The notes: generated from the letters alone by a model not told the origin. 64,000 nt of DNA from Ilumatobacteraceae bacterium (GCA_013213745.1 JABSQH010000064.1:26314-90313), one strand, 5' to 3'; shown: positions 8,338 to 17,013, numbered from the stretch's first letter. Program-made: numbers and translations.

Positions 8338-9960
8338 TCAGCGTAGTTCCACGACAACCGTTACTCGGCGGCTCGCGGCCGCATCCTCTTCACCGTCGAC
8401 GATGAGCGGATCGGTCTCACCGAGGCCGAGCGCAACGAGATCGTCGGCCGGGACACCTCGGTCGATGAGTGCCGCGACAACGGCCTCGGCACGAAGCTGT
8501 GACAGCACCTCGTTGGTGTCGGCATCGCCGGAGGTGTCGGTGTGGCCCTCGACGGTGACGACGACGCCGCCGTACCGCTTGGCCTCGGCCGCGAGTAGGT
8601 CGAACGTGGCGATGGCCGAATCGAGCGGCTGGGCACTGTCGGGCGCGAACTCGATCGGCTGGGTGACGAGATCGTCGTTCATCGCGGCGGCGACGTTGGC
8701 CGCCTGTTCGGGCGTCGCCGTTGGGCGGTCGACCACATCAACCACGAGTCCGCTCAGGTCGGCGGTGGCTGTTGCGATGGCGTCACGACTGGCATTGTCG
8801 ACCACTGTGCCGCGCAGCACCAGGCCGCCGGGCTCGATCGACGCAACCCCCTCGGCGAGCTCCACCACCAACACGTCGATCAACACCGCCAGACCGAACG
8901 CCTGCCCGGCCTCGATCGCGGAGGCCGGATCGATCTGCAACTGATCGATCACGTTGTCGGGGTCGAGTCTGGTGGTCGACACACCGACCAATCCACCTTG
9001 CTGGCTGTCATCGGCGACGACACCGTCGAGGGTCAATTGCCCGTCGCGGTACATCGCCGCCGTCAGCGGGTCGGGTTCGTCGAAGCCGAGGTCGAGGTCG
9101 GCGGGCAACAGCACTTGATCGATCACGTGCAGTACGCCGTCGCTGCCGGTGAGATCGGCGGTGGTCACCTGCGCGACGACGTCGCCGCTGGTCAGCTCGA
9201 CCACGCCGGTGTCAGACAGCGAGACGCTGACCGATGTGCCATCGGTCATCTCGACCGGACCGCTCGGCAACTCCGCTGCGGTGACCGCACCGTCGATCAC
9301 GTGATGCGCCAACACCGTCGCCATCAACCGCGGATCGGCGTTGAGCTCGCCCGCAACCGACGGGTCGAGCGCGCCGAAGGCGTCGTTGGTCGGGGCGAAG
9401 ATCGTGAACGAGCCAGGGGCATCGATCTCGTCGCGGCCGGCGAGGGCCGCGGCGCTGCGCAGCGCCGAGAACTGCGGGTCGGTGGCGATCAGCTCGCCGA
9501 TCGTTCCCGGGGCCTCGGCAATGTTCGTCGGCGCCGAGTCGGGCGCAGCGTCGACGTCTTCTCCTGGCGCGATCGCGTCGGCCGGCTCCTCCGCATCGGC
9601 CGACGCCGCCGACTCGGTGGGCGGCGCCATAGTCGACACAGGCTCGGCCGACACACACGCCTCCTCGATCGTGACCGACCGGACGCCGCGTACGTCGGAC
9701 ACCTCGGCCTGGATGATCTCCGCATCGGCCGGAGTTACCGGAGTGGCGCACGCAATCGTCCCGTCCTGACCGTCGAACGAAGCCGCCAGCCCGCCGTACC
9801 CCAATGCAGTGAGGCGGTCCTCGGTGCGCCTTTCGAGGTCGTTCTCGACGCGCACCAGGGTGATCACCGCGCCAACGATCAGCACGACGAGGCCAAGGCC
9901 TGCGCCCCATCCGATGATCCTCCGCCGGTATCGTCGCAGTACCACCCGCTCGCTGGTCAT
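8338..9960 (-). CDS. Membrane-anchored BON-like / FAS1 / OmpA-domain envelope protein
   Basis: A 540-residue protein. An N-terminal membrane helix follows a basic start (RRYRRRIIGWGAGLGLVV), then a BON-like segment with a Cys pair, an acidic Ala/Pro-rich linker, a fasciclin (FAS1) domain (about 150-290; SFTIFAPTNDAF and VLHVIDQVLLP are the H1/H2-type boxes), a second BON-like region, and a C-terminal OmpA domain (TVEGHTDTSGDADTN, NEVLSQLRAEAVV), which binds peptidoglycan in the family. BON plus OmpA is the plan of mycobacterial ArfA/OmpATb; the FAS1 domain between them is unusual. Probably tethers the membrane to the wall and binds an external ligand. ATG at 9960 precedes the helix directly. 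Confidence 0.87.
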   Translation of the reverse strand: MTSERVVLRRYRRRIIGWGAGLGLVVLIVGAVITLVRVENDLERRTEDRLTALGYGGLAASFDGQDGTIACATPVTPADAEIIQAEVSDVRGVRSVTIEEACVSAEPVSTMAPPTESAASADAEEPADAIAPGEDVDAAPDSAPTNIAEAPGTIGELIATDPQFSALRSAAALAGRDEIDAPGSFTIFAPTNDAFGALDPSVAGELNADPRLMATVLAHHVIDGAVTAAELPSGPVEMTDGTSVSVSLSDTGVVELTSGDVVAQVTTADLTGSDGVLHVIDQVLLPADLDLGFDEPDPLTAAMYRDGQLTLDGVVADDSQQGGLVGVSTTRLDPDNVIDQLQIDPASAIEAGQAFGLAVLIDVLVVELAEGVASIEPGGLVLRGTVVDNASRDAIATATADLSGLVVDVVDRPTATPEQAANVAAAMNDDLVTQPIEFAPDSAQPLDSAIATFDLLAAEAKRYGGVVVTVEGHTDTSGDADTNEVLSQLRAEAVVAALIDRGVPADDLVALGLGETDPLIVDGEEDAAASRRVTVVVELR

Positions 9961-10009
9961 GGCGCTCACACGATCCCACGCTGCGACTGTCGAGGCAACG
10001 CACCCTCCA

Positions 10010-10963
10010 ATGAGTTTTCCACGCCTCTCCCCCCAACGGCGCAACACCCGACTCGCTCTCCCGCTGTCGCGCCGCACGCTGATCCTCGGAACTGTCGCCG
10101 GCGGAGTCCTCGCCGCGTGCGGTGATGGCGGGAACGGCGACGGCGACCAAGCTGCCGACGACACTGCCGATGCGGCCGGCGACGACGTCGAGCCGTTCAA
10201 CGAACCCGGCGCCGACGGCTTCACGCTGGTGCAGCGGTTCCCCCAGGGCGTTCAGGTGCCCGGCGAGCTCCGATTGCCGCTCAGCCTGTCGACGGGTGCC
10301 GCCCAGCTCATTCAGGACGGCCCCGACACACTGACCGCCCAGGTCACCGATCTCGGCGGCAACCCGCTCGGCGAGATGATCACCGCGAGCCGACGTGACG
10401 TTGCGCCCGCTCCGTACTACGACTTCCGCCCGACCATCGACGAGCCCGGGTTCTATGCCCTCGTGGTCGACGGCGGTCCCGAGGGCGGCGCCAACTTCGA
10501 CGTCGCCGAACCGTCGACAGTACCGGTCCCGATTCCCGGCCAGATGCTGCCGGGCTTCGACACCCCGACCTTCGCCGACAACCGTGGTGTCGATCCGATC
10601 TGTACCCGCGAACCCGAGCCTTGTGGGTTCCACGAGTTGACGCTCACCGAGGCGCTAGCGGCGGGTAGGTCCGTGGCGTACCTCGTCGGGACGCCGGCGT
10701 TCTGCTCGACCGGTACCTGCGCGCCAGCGCTCGACGCAATGGTCGAAGTCGCGCCCGCGTACGACGGTTCGGTCACCTTCGTCCACGCCGAGGTGTACAC
10801 CGACGACACGGCGACCACGATTGCCCCCGCCGTCGAGGCAGTCGGGATGTTCTACGAGCCGGCGCTGTTCGTCACCGACGCCACGGGCATTGTCGTGGAA
10901 CGACTCGACGCCGTGTGGGACGAGACCGAATTAGTCGACGCCCTCGATCGAGTCACGGCCTGA
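10010..10963 (+). CDS. Lipoprotein with C-terminal thioredoxin-like domain
   Basis: A 317-residue exported protein. Two Arg precede the hydrophobic signal (SRRTLILGTVAGG), which ends in the lipobox LAAC, so both Tat export and lipid attachment are possible. An Asp/Ala-rich linker leads to a beta-rich domain (about 70-170), then a thioredoxin-like domain (about 215-317) with a CSTGTC active-site-like pair spaced by four residues instead of two, and FYEPALFVTDATG at the place of the cis-Pro loop. A redox role outside the membrane is possible, but the CX4C spacing is not that of standard oxidoreductases. It diverges from the OmpA-domain gene across a 49 bp gap. Confidence 0.75.
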   Translation: MSFPRLSPQRRNTRLALPLSRRTLILGTVAGGVLAACGDGGNGDGDQAADDTADAAGDDVEPFNEPGADGFTLVQRFPQGVQVPGELRLPLSLSTGAAQLIQDGPDTLTAQVTDLGGNPLGEMITASRRDVAPAPYYDFRPTIDEPGFYALVVDGGPEGGANFDVAEPSTVPVPIPGQMLPGFDTPTFADNRGVDPICTREPEPCGFHELTLTEALAAGRSVAYLVGTPAFCSTGTCAPALDAMVEVAPAYDGSVTFVHAEVYTDDTATTIAPAVEAVGMFYEPALFVTDATGIVVERLDAVWDETELVDALDRVTA

Positions 10964-10973
10964 CGCCGCGGCG

Positions 10974-11300
10974 TCAGGAAAAGCTCTGGCCGCACCCGCA
11001 CGTGCGGGTGGCGTTGGGGTTCGTGATGGCGAAGCCCGACTGGTCGAGACCGTCTTTGTAGTCGAGCGTGGCGCCCTCGAGGAGCTGCGCTGACGCCGGG
11101 TCGACGACGACCTTGACGGCACCTTCTTCGTAGCTCTGCTGCGTGTCGTCGGCAGCGATGTCACCGTCGAAGAACATCTCGTAGGAGAATCCGCTGCATC
11201 CGCCCGGACGGACTGCGACGCGCAACGCGAGCTCGTCGGCGCCTTCCTCGGTGAGGAGTTGGCGGACCTTGACAGCGGCGGAATCGGTGAGCGTGATCAT
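10974..11300 (-). CDS. erpA: HesB/IscA/ErpA-type iron-sulfur carrier
   Basis: A-type Fe-S carrier of 108 residues that passes clusters to apo-enzymes. The three conserved Cys are present: one in GGCSGFSYEM and the pair in the C-terminal TCGCGQSF. A perfect GGAGGTTCC ribosome-binding site precedes the ATG. The next two genes encode a SufR-like regulator and Mrp, also Fe-S functions, so this is a small Fe-S gene set. It converges on the thioredoxin-like lipoprotein gene with only 10 bases between stops. Confidence 0.93.
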   Translation of the reverse strand: MITLTDSAAVKVRQLLTEEGADELALRVAVRPGGCSGFSYEMFFDGDIAADDTQQSYEEGAVKVVVDPASAQLLEGATLDYKDGLDQSGFAITNPNATRTCGCGQSFS

Positions 11301-11364
11301 GGAACCTCCAAGTCGGTACGAACAGACTATCGCCGCGCCACTCGTCGCGAACCCGTCGAACCGC

Positions 11365-12042
11365 TCATCGCGGCGCCACGGTGACCCGACAGGGGGTACG
11401 GCTCGTGAGTGTGCAGAAGTCGCGAGTCTGAGCATCGCCCATCTTGGCGACGAACCCGGCGACGAGCCCACGGTGCAGTCCACAGACCACCTCGGGATGC
11501 TCGGCCGCGAGATCGGCGAACGGGCAGTTGGCGAAGGCCACGATGGCGCCCTCGTCGTCAGCGGCGGCCGTGACGACGGGATCGAAGCCGAGCCGGTCGA
11601 GATCATCGACCACCGCTTCGAGTGCCGACGGTGCGGCGTCATACGGCTCAGCACGACGGGCGCCCTCGTCGAGACCGACCGCTTCGGCGTCGTCACCGCT
11701 GGCGTCGAGCCGGCGGGCGAGCGACAACACCATCCGCGCAAGCACCGGAATGGTGGGCGGCTCCAGCCCGAGCGAGGGGGCATCGGGCGCGATCGAGTAC
11801 CGGTGTTGGGGCCGACCGACGTCGCCACGACCGGCGACTTCGACCTGCAACAACGCCAGGTCGCGCATGCGTTCCAGGTGCGGACGGACGGTGTTGGCGT
11901 GCAGCGCCAACGCATCGGCGATCTCGGCCGTGGTTCGTGGTCGAGACGATCGGGCCAGCTCGAGGTAGATCGCGTACCGCGTGTTGTCGCCCAACGTCTT
12001 CAGCAAATCGAGCGGCGGTGGTTGTGCCCGATCGCTTTCCAC
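11365..12042 (-). CDS. SufR-like helix-turn-helix regulator with Cys-rich C-terminus
   Basis: A 225-residue regulator. The N-terminal winged helix (about 10-85; LLKTLGDNTRYAIYLELA, HANTVRPHLERMRDLALL) is ArsR/DeoR-like. The C-terminal part carries Cys173, Cys187, Cys210 and Cys218; the first two sit in NCPFADLA and EVVCGLH, which matches the cluster-binding part of SufR-type repressors. Those use a bound Fe-S cluster to sense cluster status. Context agrees: an A-type carrier lies downstream and Mrp diverges from it across a 40 bp gap that could hold its operator. The GTG start is inferred from family length; an ATG further up would overlap the mrp start. Confidence 0.78.
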   Translation of the reverse strand: MESDRAQPPPLDLLKTLGDNTRYAIYLELARSSRPRTTAEIADALALHANTVRPHLERMRDLALLQVEVAGRGDVGRPQHRYSIAPDAPSLGLEPPTIPVLARMVLSLARRLDASGDDAEAVGLDEGARRAEPYDAAPSALEAVVDDLDRLGFDPVVTAAADDEGAIVAFANCPFADLAAEHPEVVCGLHRGLVAGFVAKMGDAQTRDFCTLTSRTPCRVTVAPR

Positions 12043-12082
12043 CGGGTCGAGATTACACGGAAATCGCCGGTAAAATGCCCAC

Positions 12083-13312
12083 ATGGCCGACGTCGTTCTC
12101 GCCGAGCCACCAACCGGAGAAGCGATCACCGATGTACTGCGCACGGTGATCGATCCGGAGCTGGGGGCCGACATCGTCACGTTGGGAATGGTCCCGAGTG
12201 TCGACGTGTCCAGTGACGGCGTCGTCACGGTCGGTATCAAGCTGACCATTCGTGGCTGCCCGCTGCGCGCCGAGATCAAACGCGACGTCGAGACACGGGT
12301 CGAGCGCCATCCCGGTGTGCGCGAGGTCAAGATCAGGTGGGGCGAGATGGACGCCGACGAACGCTCGGAGGTGATGACCAAAGCGCGGTGGAACGCCCGG
12401 GAGAACGCCCCCGATACCGAGGTTCCGCTGTCGTGCAAGGTGCTGGCGATCGCCAGCGGCAAAGGCGGGGTCGGCAAGAGCTCGGTCACGGTCAACCTGG
12501 CCGCGGCCATCGCCGCCGACGGTCACACGGTCGGGGTCCTCGACGCCGACATCTGGGGCTTCAGCGTGCCCCGGCTCCTGGGGATCGACGATCGAATGGA
12601 AGCCGAGTCGGTCGACGACTCCGACAAGCCGAAGATCATCCCGAACGAACGAGCCGTCGGCGACGGCCTGCTCAAGGTGGTGTCGACCGGATTCCTCGTC
12701 GACGAAGACACCGCCCTCATGTGGCGCGGATTGATGCTCACCAAGGCGGTCGAACAGTTCTTGCGCGACGTTCGCTGGGGCGAGCTCGACTATCTCCTAA
12801 TCGACATGCCCCCCGGCACGGGTGATGTCCAGATGGGCCTCGCTCGCCTGCTGCCGAGCACCGATCTCGTCGTGGTCACGACACCGGCGCTCGCTGCCCA
12901 GAAGGTGGCCCAGCGCGCCGCCGACATGGCCCGCCGCAGCTTTCTCGACGTCGTCGGCGTGATCGAGAACATGAGCGCCTTCACCTGCGAGCACGGCTCG
13001 ACGTACGCACTGTTCGGCGAAGGTGGCGGCGCCGCACTGGCCGACGCCATCGATGCGCCGTTGCTCGGCCAGGTCCCGCTCGAACCAAGTGTTGCCGCCG
13101 GCGGCGACGCCGGAGCGCCGGTGGTGCTCGACGGCACCGGCCCCGCCGCCGACGCCTTCCGGGCGATCGCGGCGACGATCGTCGAGCAGATCGCTCCGCC
13201 GGCGATCCCCGACGTGGACATGGCCGGATGTTCGGCCCGCCTGTTCGACACGGTCAACGCCGCATTGGCCGAGATCGACGCACAGGCCGCCGCCGAATCC
13301 GGCGCGTCGTAG
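12083..13312 (+). CDS. Mrp/ApbC-type Fe-S cluster carrier ATPase
   Basis: P-loop ATPase of 409 residues. The N-terminal MIP18/DUF59 domain (about 1-100; VIDPELGADIVTLGMV, TIRGCPLRAEI) is joined to a MinD-like domain with the deviant Walker A SGKGGVGKSSV, switch motif LDADIWGFSVPR and Walker B DMPPGTGD. Mrp proteins bind and transfer [4Fe-4S] clusters, normally through a CxxC; here a CxxC is not obvious near the usual site (VIENMSAFTCEHG has Cys then His), so cluster binding may differ. It diverges from the SufR-like regulator. Confidence 0.92.
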   Translation: MADVVLAEPPTGEAITDVLRTVIDPELGADIVTLGMVPSVDVSSDGVVTVGIKLTIRGCPLRAEIKRDVETRVERHPGVREVKIRWGEMDADERSEVMTKARWNARENAPDTEVPLSCKVLAIASGKGGVGKSSVTVNLAAAIAADGHTVGVLDADIWGFSVPRLLGIDDRMEAESVDDSDKPKIIPNERAVGDGLLKVVSTGFLVDEDTALMWRGLMLTKAVEQFLRDVRWGELDYLLIDMPPGTGDVQMGLARLLPSTDLVVVTTPALAAQKVAQRAADMARRSFLDVVGVIENMSAFTCEHGSTYALFGEGGGAALADAIDAPLLGQVPLEPSVAAGGDAGAPVVLDGTGPAADAFRAIAATIVEQIAPPAIPDVDMAGCSARLFDTVNAALAEIDAQAAAESGAS

Positions 13313-13318
13313 TTCGTA

Positions 13319-13410
13319 CGACATCAGGTGCCAGGCACCAGATGTCGTAGCGCCGCGAGTTGGTCGCCGTTGGCGACATGCGACAGTTGGTGCCGGGCAC
13401 CTGATGTCGG
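13319..13410. repeat. Paired palindrome repeat, family B (copy 1)
   Basis: Two palindromic cores, GGTGCCAGGCACC (13328-13340) and GGTGCCGGGCACC (13389-13401), each inside a longer arm that pairs ACATCAG with a TGTCG-type partner, separated by about 50 bases. A close relative lies at 59612-59700 with the same internal order. It lies between the convergent ends of mrp and the Nudix gene and may also act as a bidirectional terminator. Confidence 0.82.
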
Positions 13411-13413
13411 GGT

Positions 13414-14214
13414 TCAGTCGAGCGCGTCGTAGTCGTCGTCACCCGGCATCGCCACACCAACGACGGTCCCGTCGGCAGCGCGGCGAAGCTTCGGTTCCGT
13501 GCGCGGCGGGCGCCCGCGAGCGGCGGCAGCGGCGAGCAACTCCGCGACCGTCTGATGGGCAGCGAGTACCCGCAGGTTGGCGACGGTCGGCGGCATCATC
13601 AGCAACTCCCCCGACTCCTGCATCTCCAGCGCATCAGCAGGCGTCACCCACCGACTGTCGACCGTCTCGGCATTGTCGTGCACAGCCGTTTGCTCGACCG
13701 GTGCCGCGGCGATGAAGAACCGCGTGTCGAATCGACGGGCCTCTCCGCGCGGGGTCACCCAGTGGTCGACGTAATGGATCTCACCGATGCGCAGTCGCAG
13801 ATCGTCGCGACTGCACAGCTCGGCCATCGACACTCGGCCGTCGTGAATGGCGTGCCGGTCGTCGGGCTGCGGCTGGTGCGCAGCACCGTCGGCGCGCGAC
13901 GCCAGGAGTACCCCAGCTTCCTCGAAGCACTCGCGCACCGCAGCGATCCAATAAGCCAGACCGCCCGCGTCGATACCGAGCCGGTCCGAGGCGGAACGGT
14001 CGTCGTGACCGTGGCACCACATCTCGACGTCCCGGCCGCTGTCGGCCGGATCGACCCTCCCCCCGGGGAACACGTACATGCCAGCCCCGAACGCCGCCCC
14101 AGCCGTCCGCTGCAACATCAACACTTCGGGGCCACGAGCTGCGTCACGCACCAGCATCACCGTCGAAGCGGGACGGATCGGCACTTCGTCTTCGGTGGTG
14201 CGGATCGAGCTCAT
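13414..14214 (-). CDS. Nudix hydrolase
   Basis: Protein of 266 residues in the Nudix fold. The Nudix box is seen as a Gly-Gly start near GGLAYWIAA followed by VRECFEEAGVLL, giving the REuxEExGu core that binds magnesium. PASTVMLVRD and MYVFPGGRVDP are typical beta strands before the box. The insertion before the box and the long C-terminal extension resemble the CoA-pyrophosphatase-like and NUDT19-like branch. The neighbour is a CoA-transferase, so CoA ester turnover is a reasonable guess, but substrate is not shown. It diverges from that gene across a short region with an 8 bp inverted repeat. Confidence 0.86.
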   Translation of the reverse strand: MSSIRTTEDEVPIRPASTVMLVRDAARGPEVLMLQRTAGAAFGAGMYVFPGGRVDPADSGRDVEMWCHGHDDRSASDRLGIDAGGLAYWIAAVRECFEEAGVLLASRADGAAHQPQPDDRHAIHDGRVSMAELCSRDDLRLRIGEIHYVDHWVTPRGEARRFDTRFFIAAAPVEQTAVHDNAETVDSRWVTPADALEMQESGELLMMPPTVANLRVLAAHQTVAELLAAAAARGRPPRTEPKLRRAADGTVVGVAMPGDDDYDALD

Positions 14215-14235
14215 CGATCGGACGGTATCCGATCG
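14215..14235. promoter_or_regulatory. Inverted repeat between divergent genes
   Basis: CGATCGGA and TCCGATCG form a perfect 8 bp inverted repeat with a CGGTA spacer, directly between the Nudix start and the CoA-transferase start. The position and size suit an operator for a dimeric regulator, though no cognate regulator is adjacent. It could also be chance in GC-rich DNA. Confidence 0.4.
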
Positions 14236-14258
14236 CCGAAACTCCTACGGTGTGCGGC

Positions 14259-15551
14259 ATGGAGCGCATGCCCGACGCCGCCCCGAACGTGGCCGCCGAT
14301 GTGTTGGACCACATCGGACCTGGCGCGCAGGTCATCGTGCCGCTGGCCAACGGTGAACCAACCGCAGTGCTCGACGCCATCGAGGAAGCCGCCGCAACCG
14401 ACCCGAACCGCTTCGAGGAGGTCCGCGTCCACCAGATGCATGCACTGCACGACCGGCCCTATCTCGCCGGCGCGTATCTGCCACATCTGAAGCACATCTC
14501 GTACTTCTTGTCGCACGTCACTCGTCCACACTTCGCCAACGACAGCGTGGGGCTGGTGCCCGCCCACTTCAGCGAGGTGTATTCGTTGATGCGCATGCGC
14601 ACCGACGACCCGCTGGTGGTCGCCGCGGCCGCACCGCCCGACGCGCATGGCTACTTCTCCCTCGGCGTGTCAGCTGACTACACGGCGAGTTTCATCGGCC
14701 GTGGCCGCTTCTTCCTCGAGGTGACCGATGCGATGCCGCGCACGTTCGGCCGCAACCAGATCCACATGTCACAGGTCGAGGGCTGGTGTCGCAGCGACCG
14801 GCCCCTGATCGAGGTCGCGCCGGTGCAACCGGGGCCGATCGACGATCGAATCGCTGCGCTCGTGGCCGAACGAATCGTCGACGGTTCGACCATCCAAACC
14901 GGCATCGGCGCCATCCCGAATGCGATCATGTCGGCGCTCGGCGACCACCGGGATCTGGGAGTGCACACTGAGCTGCTCTCCGACGGCGTGATCGACCTCA
15001 TCGAGTCCGGTGTCGTGAATGGCGTGCGTAAGCGCCTCAACCGGACCAAGACCGTCGGGACGTTCGCACTCGGGACGCAGCGGCTGCACGACTTCCTCAA
15101 CGAGAACGCGTCGATCGAGTTGCACGCCGTGCGGTACGTGAACGACCCGCGAGTGATCGCCAACGAGCACGATTTCGTGTCGATCAACGCCACGTTGACC
15201 GTCGACTTCCTCGGCCAATGTGCGTCGGAAACGATCGGCGGAAAATACTTCTCTTCGTCGGGCGGCCAGAACGACTTCGCCCGGGGAGCGATGTACTCAG
15301 ACGGTGGCCAGGGCTTCGTGGTCCTCCATGCGACCACGTCGAGCGGCGCCTCGCGGATCGTGCCGCAGCTCGCGGCGGGCGACGTGGTGACCACGCCGAA
15401 GAACACAGTCGACAAGGTGGTCACCGAGTTCGGGGTCGCCGAGCTACGTGGCAAGTCCATTCGCGAACGGGCGCGCGCGCTGATCGACATCGCCCATCCC
15501 GACCACCGCGACGACCTCAGCCGAGCGGCGGCACAGCTGCACTACGCCTGA
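14259..15551 (+). CDS. Acetyl-CoA hydrolase/transferase family protein
   Basis: CoA-transferase of about 430 residues, of the acetyl-CoA hydrolase / 4-hydroxybutyrate CoA-transferase family. These swap CoA between carboxylic acids through a glutamyl-CoA intermediate. The catalytic Glu is probably the one in GVHTELLSDG. Other family blocks are VDGSTIQTGIGAIPNA and SSGGQNDFARGA, with the C-terminal TTPKNTVDKVVTEFGVAELRG, seen here in shorter pieces. ATG 14259 was chosen over GTG 14250; ATG 14268 is also possible. It diverges from the Nudix gene. Confidence 0.9.
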   Translation: MERMPDAAPNVAADVLDHIGPGAQVIVPLANGEPTAVLDAIEEAAATDPNRFEEVRVHQMHALHDRPYLAGAYLPHLKHISYFLSHVTRPHFANDSVGLVPAHFSEVYSLMRMRTDDPLVVAAAAPPDAHGYFSLGVSADYTASFIGRGRFFLEVTDAMPRTFGRNQIHMSQVEGWCRSDRPLIEVAPVQPGPIDDRIAALVAERIVDGSTIQTGIGAIPNAIMSALGDHRDLGVHTELLSDGVIDLIESGVVNGVRKRLNRTKTVGTFALGTQRLHDFLNENASIELHAVRYVNDPRVIANEHDFVSINATLTVDFLGQCASETIGGKYFSSSGGQNDFARGAMYSDGGQGFVVLHATTSSGASRIVPQLAAGDVVTTPKNTVDKVVTEFGVAELRGKSIRERARALIDIAHPDHRDDLSRAAAQLHYA

Positions 15552-15581
15552 TCGCACTGGATCGGCGGCACACGGTCGGCC

Positions 15582-15893
15582 CTACGTCGGCGCCGCCACG
15601 ATCCACATCAGCGGGAAACCGACGGTGAAGGCGTGCATCACGTCGCCCGTGCGACGGACGACGAGAAACGCGGCCAACGTAGGCGCCAACTCAGCCGTCG
15701 GGAGCGGGTCGAAACGACCGCCTGACGTGAACACCATCGTGGCCAGCAACGCGCCGATTGCCGCCGGACCGACGACGGACATCGGGCGCTCCAACGATGA
15801 CGGCAGGGTCCGGCCGGCGAGAACGACGAACATGCTGACGCGCAAGAGGTAACTCACTGCGCCGATGACTGCGATGACAATCCAGATGCTCAT
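15582..15893 (-). CDS. AzlD-family branched-chain amino acid transport protein
   Basis: Small membrane protein of 103 residues with about four hydrophobic helices, matching the AzlD family, the small partner of AzlC in branched-chain amino acid export. The N-terminus WIVIAVIGAVSYLLRVS and RPMSVVGPAAIGALLATMVF are typical. AzlC is normally the upstream partner, but no AzlC-like gene is seen here on either side, so it either works alone or with a distant AzlC. An Lrp-type regulator lies 0.6 kb away, which fits amino acid control. Confidence 0.82.
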   Translation of the reverse strand: MSIWIVIAVIGAVSYLLRVSMFVVLAGRTLPSSLERPMSVVGPAAIGALLATMVFTSGGRFDPLPTAELAPTLAAFLVVRRTGDVMHAFTVGFPLMWIVAAPT

Positions 15894-16183
15894 CACCGCA
15901 CCTCCCGGCGAGACGTACTCGCTGCGGATCCCCAGTGGCTCGGCATCCGTCGCGGCGTCGATGCGCGACGGCACCATGGACGGCTCCGAAGCCACCTGCG
16001 TGGGGGCGTTCGACGAGACGTACGATCCGTTGCTCGCCTCGTGTACGTGAGAGGGCCGGCGCCAGGGATTCAACCTCGACGGCGGCGGCGTCGAGATCCG
16101 CGCACACGGGCGCCGACGACGCGAACTACGTGGCGCTCGACATCGCTTGCACCCCGCCCTGATCGGGCGCGGGGAAGGGTGGT
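15894..16183. other. Intergenic stretch without recognised gene
   Basis: About 290 bp between the azlD-like and DUF6356 genes. Open frames on both strands have no protein-like match that I recognise, and no AzlC remnant could be made out. A GC-rich imperfect hairpin near 16150-16175 lies after the DUF6356 stop and may terminate that transcript. Confidence 0.4.
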
Positions 16184-16423
16184 CTAGGCGGCCAGGCGTT
16201 GCGGGGCGTTGGCCGCCCGCTTGCCGGTGGTCATCTTGTCGTAGAGCGCACACACCCGGCGGCTGGCGCTGCGTTCACACAGCGCGGGCACGACGGCGTG
16301 GACAGCAGCAGCGACCGATGCGGCAGCCAACGACGCGGCGAAGCCCAAGGCGGCCCGGGCGTGCTCGCCGTAGGTCTCGTCGACCGATGCCGGATGCTCG
16401 ATGAAGTGGCGCCGCAGATCCAT
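16184..16423 (-). CDS. DUF6356 family protein
   Basis: A 79-residue protein starting MDLRRHFIEHPASV with ETYGEHARAALGF, the signature of the DUF6356 family. An Ala/Val-rich hydrophobic stretch (about 25-48) suggests membrane association, and ERSASRRVCALYDKM is the usual tail. GGTGGAGGC gives a good ribosome-binding site before the ATG. Function of the family is unknown. It diverges from the Lrp gene. Confidence 0.85.
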   Translation of the reverse strand: MDLRRHFIEHPASVDETYGEHARAALGFAASLAAASVAAAVHAVVPALCERSASRRVCALYDKMTTGKRAANAPQRLAA

Positions 16424-16536
16424 GCCTCCACCGTACGGAAACCGCACATCGAAGGTGTTGCGAAGTTCGCGCTGAATCGGCCGATTTACGCATTATTCAT
16501 ACTTTGAGTCGTATCTATGTGCAGTATTCTTCGATT
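16424..16536 (+). promoter_or_regulatory. AT-rich divergent promoter region before the Lrp gene
   Basis: The part at 16481-16535 is strikingly AT-rich for this genome (TTTACGCATTATTCATACTT). It probably holds the promoter and self-binding sites of the Lrp-type regulator, and serves the DUF6356 gene on the other strand. No exact Lrp palindrome was fixed. Confidence 0.5.
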
Positions 16537-16998
16537 GTGGACTCGATAGATCGGGAAATCGTGCGCCTTCTCCAGGACGACGCCAGTCGCAGCGCCCGCG
16601 AGCTCGGCGACGCCGTGGGCCTCACCGCCACACCATGTTGGCGCCGCATCCGGGCCCTCGAAGACGACGGCACGATCGCCCGCCAGATGGCCATCGTCGA
16701 CCCGCACGCCGTCGGCCTCGACGTGCTGGCGTTGGTCAACATCCGCACCAACGATCACAGCTCCGAGTGGATCCGACGCTTCCGCGCCGCCATCGCCGAT
16801 CTCCCCGAGGTACTCGAGGCGTATCGCACGAGCGGCGACATCGACTACACGCTGAAGGTGCGGGTCTCGAGCATCCCGGCCTATGACGACTTCTACCGGC
16901 GGCTGATCGAAGCGATCGATCTGTACGACGTGCGCACGATCTTCGTGATGGAAGAACTCAAGTCGACCACCGCCCTGCCCATCGACGACTCGATGTAG
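16537..16998 (+). CDS. Lrp/AsnC family transcriptional regulator
   Basis: Regulator of about 153 residues. The N-terminal helix-turn-helix begins DSIDREIVRLLQDDASRS and includes LGDAVGLTATPCWRRIRALE; the C-terminal RAM ligand domain has VLEAYRTSGDIDYTLKVRV and AYDDFYRRLIEAI. It should form dimers and octamers and bind amino acids. GTG at 16537 gives the usual family start; TTG at 16504 would add eleven residues without a clear site. It sits between a DUF6356 gene and a decayed regulator gene, with the azlD-like gene nearby as a candidate target. Confidence 0.92.
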   Translation: MDSIDREIVRLLQDDASRSARELGDAVGLTATPCWRRIRALEDDGTIARQMAIVDPHAVGLDVLALVNIRTNDHSSEWIRRFRAAIADLPEVLEAYRTSGDIDYTLKVRVSSIPAYDDFYRRLIEAIDLYDVRTIFVMEELKSTTALPIDDSM

Positions 16999-17013
16999 CC
17001 GAGGTCGCCCGCC

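Noticed and set aside
15865..16050. Short plus-strand frame opposite and upstream of the azlD-like gene
   Set aside because: No ribosome-binding site, no family likeness, and it runs into the antisense of azlD.
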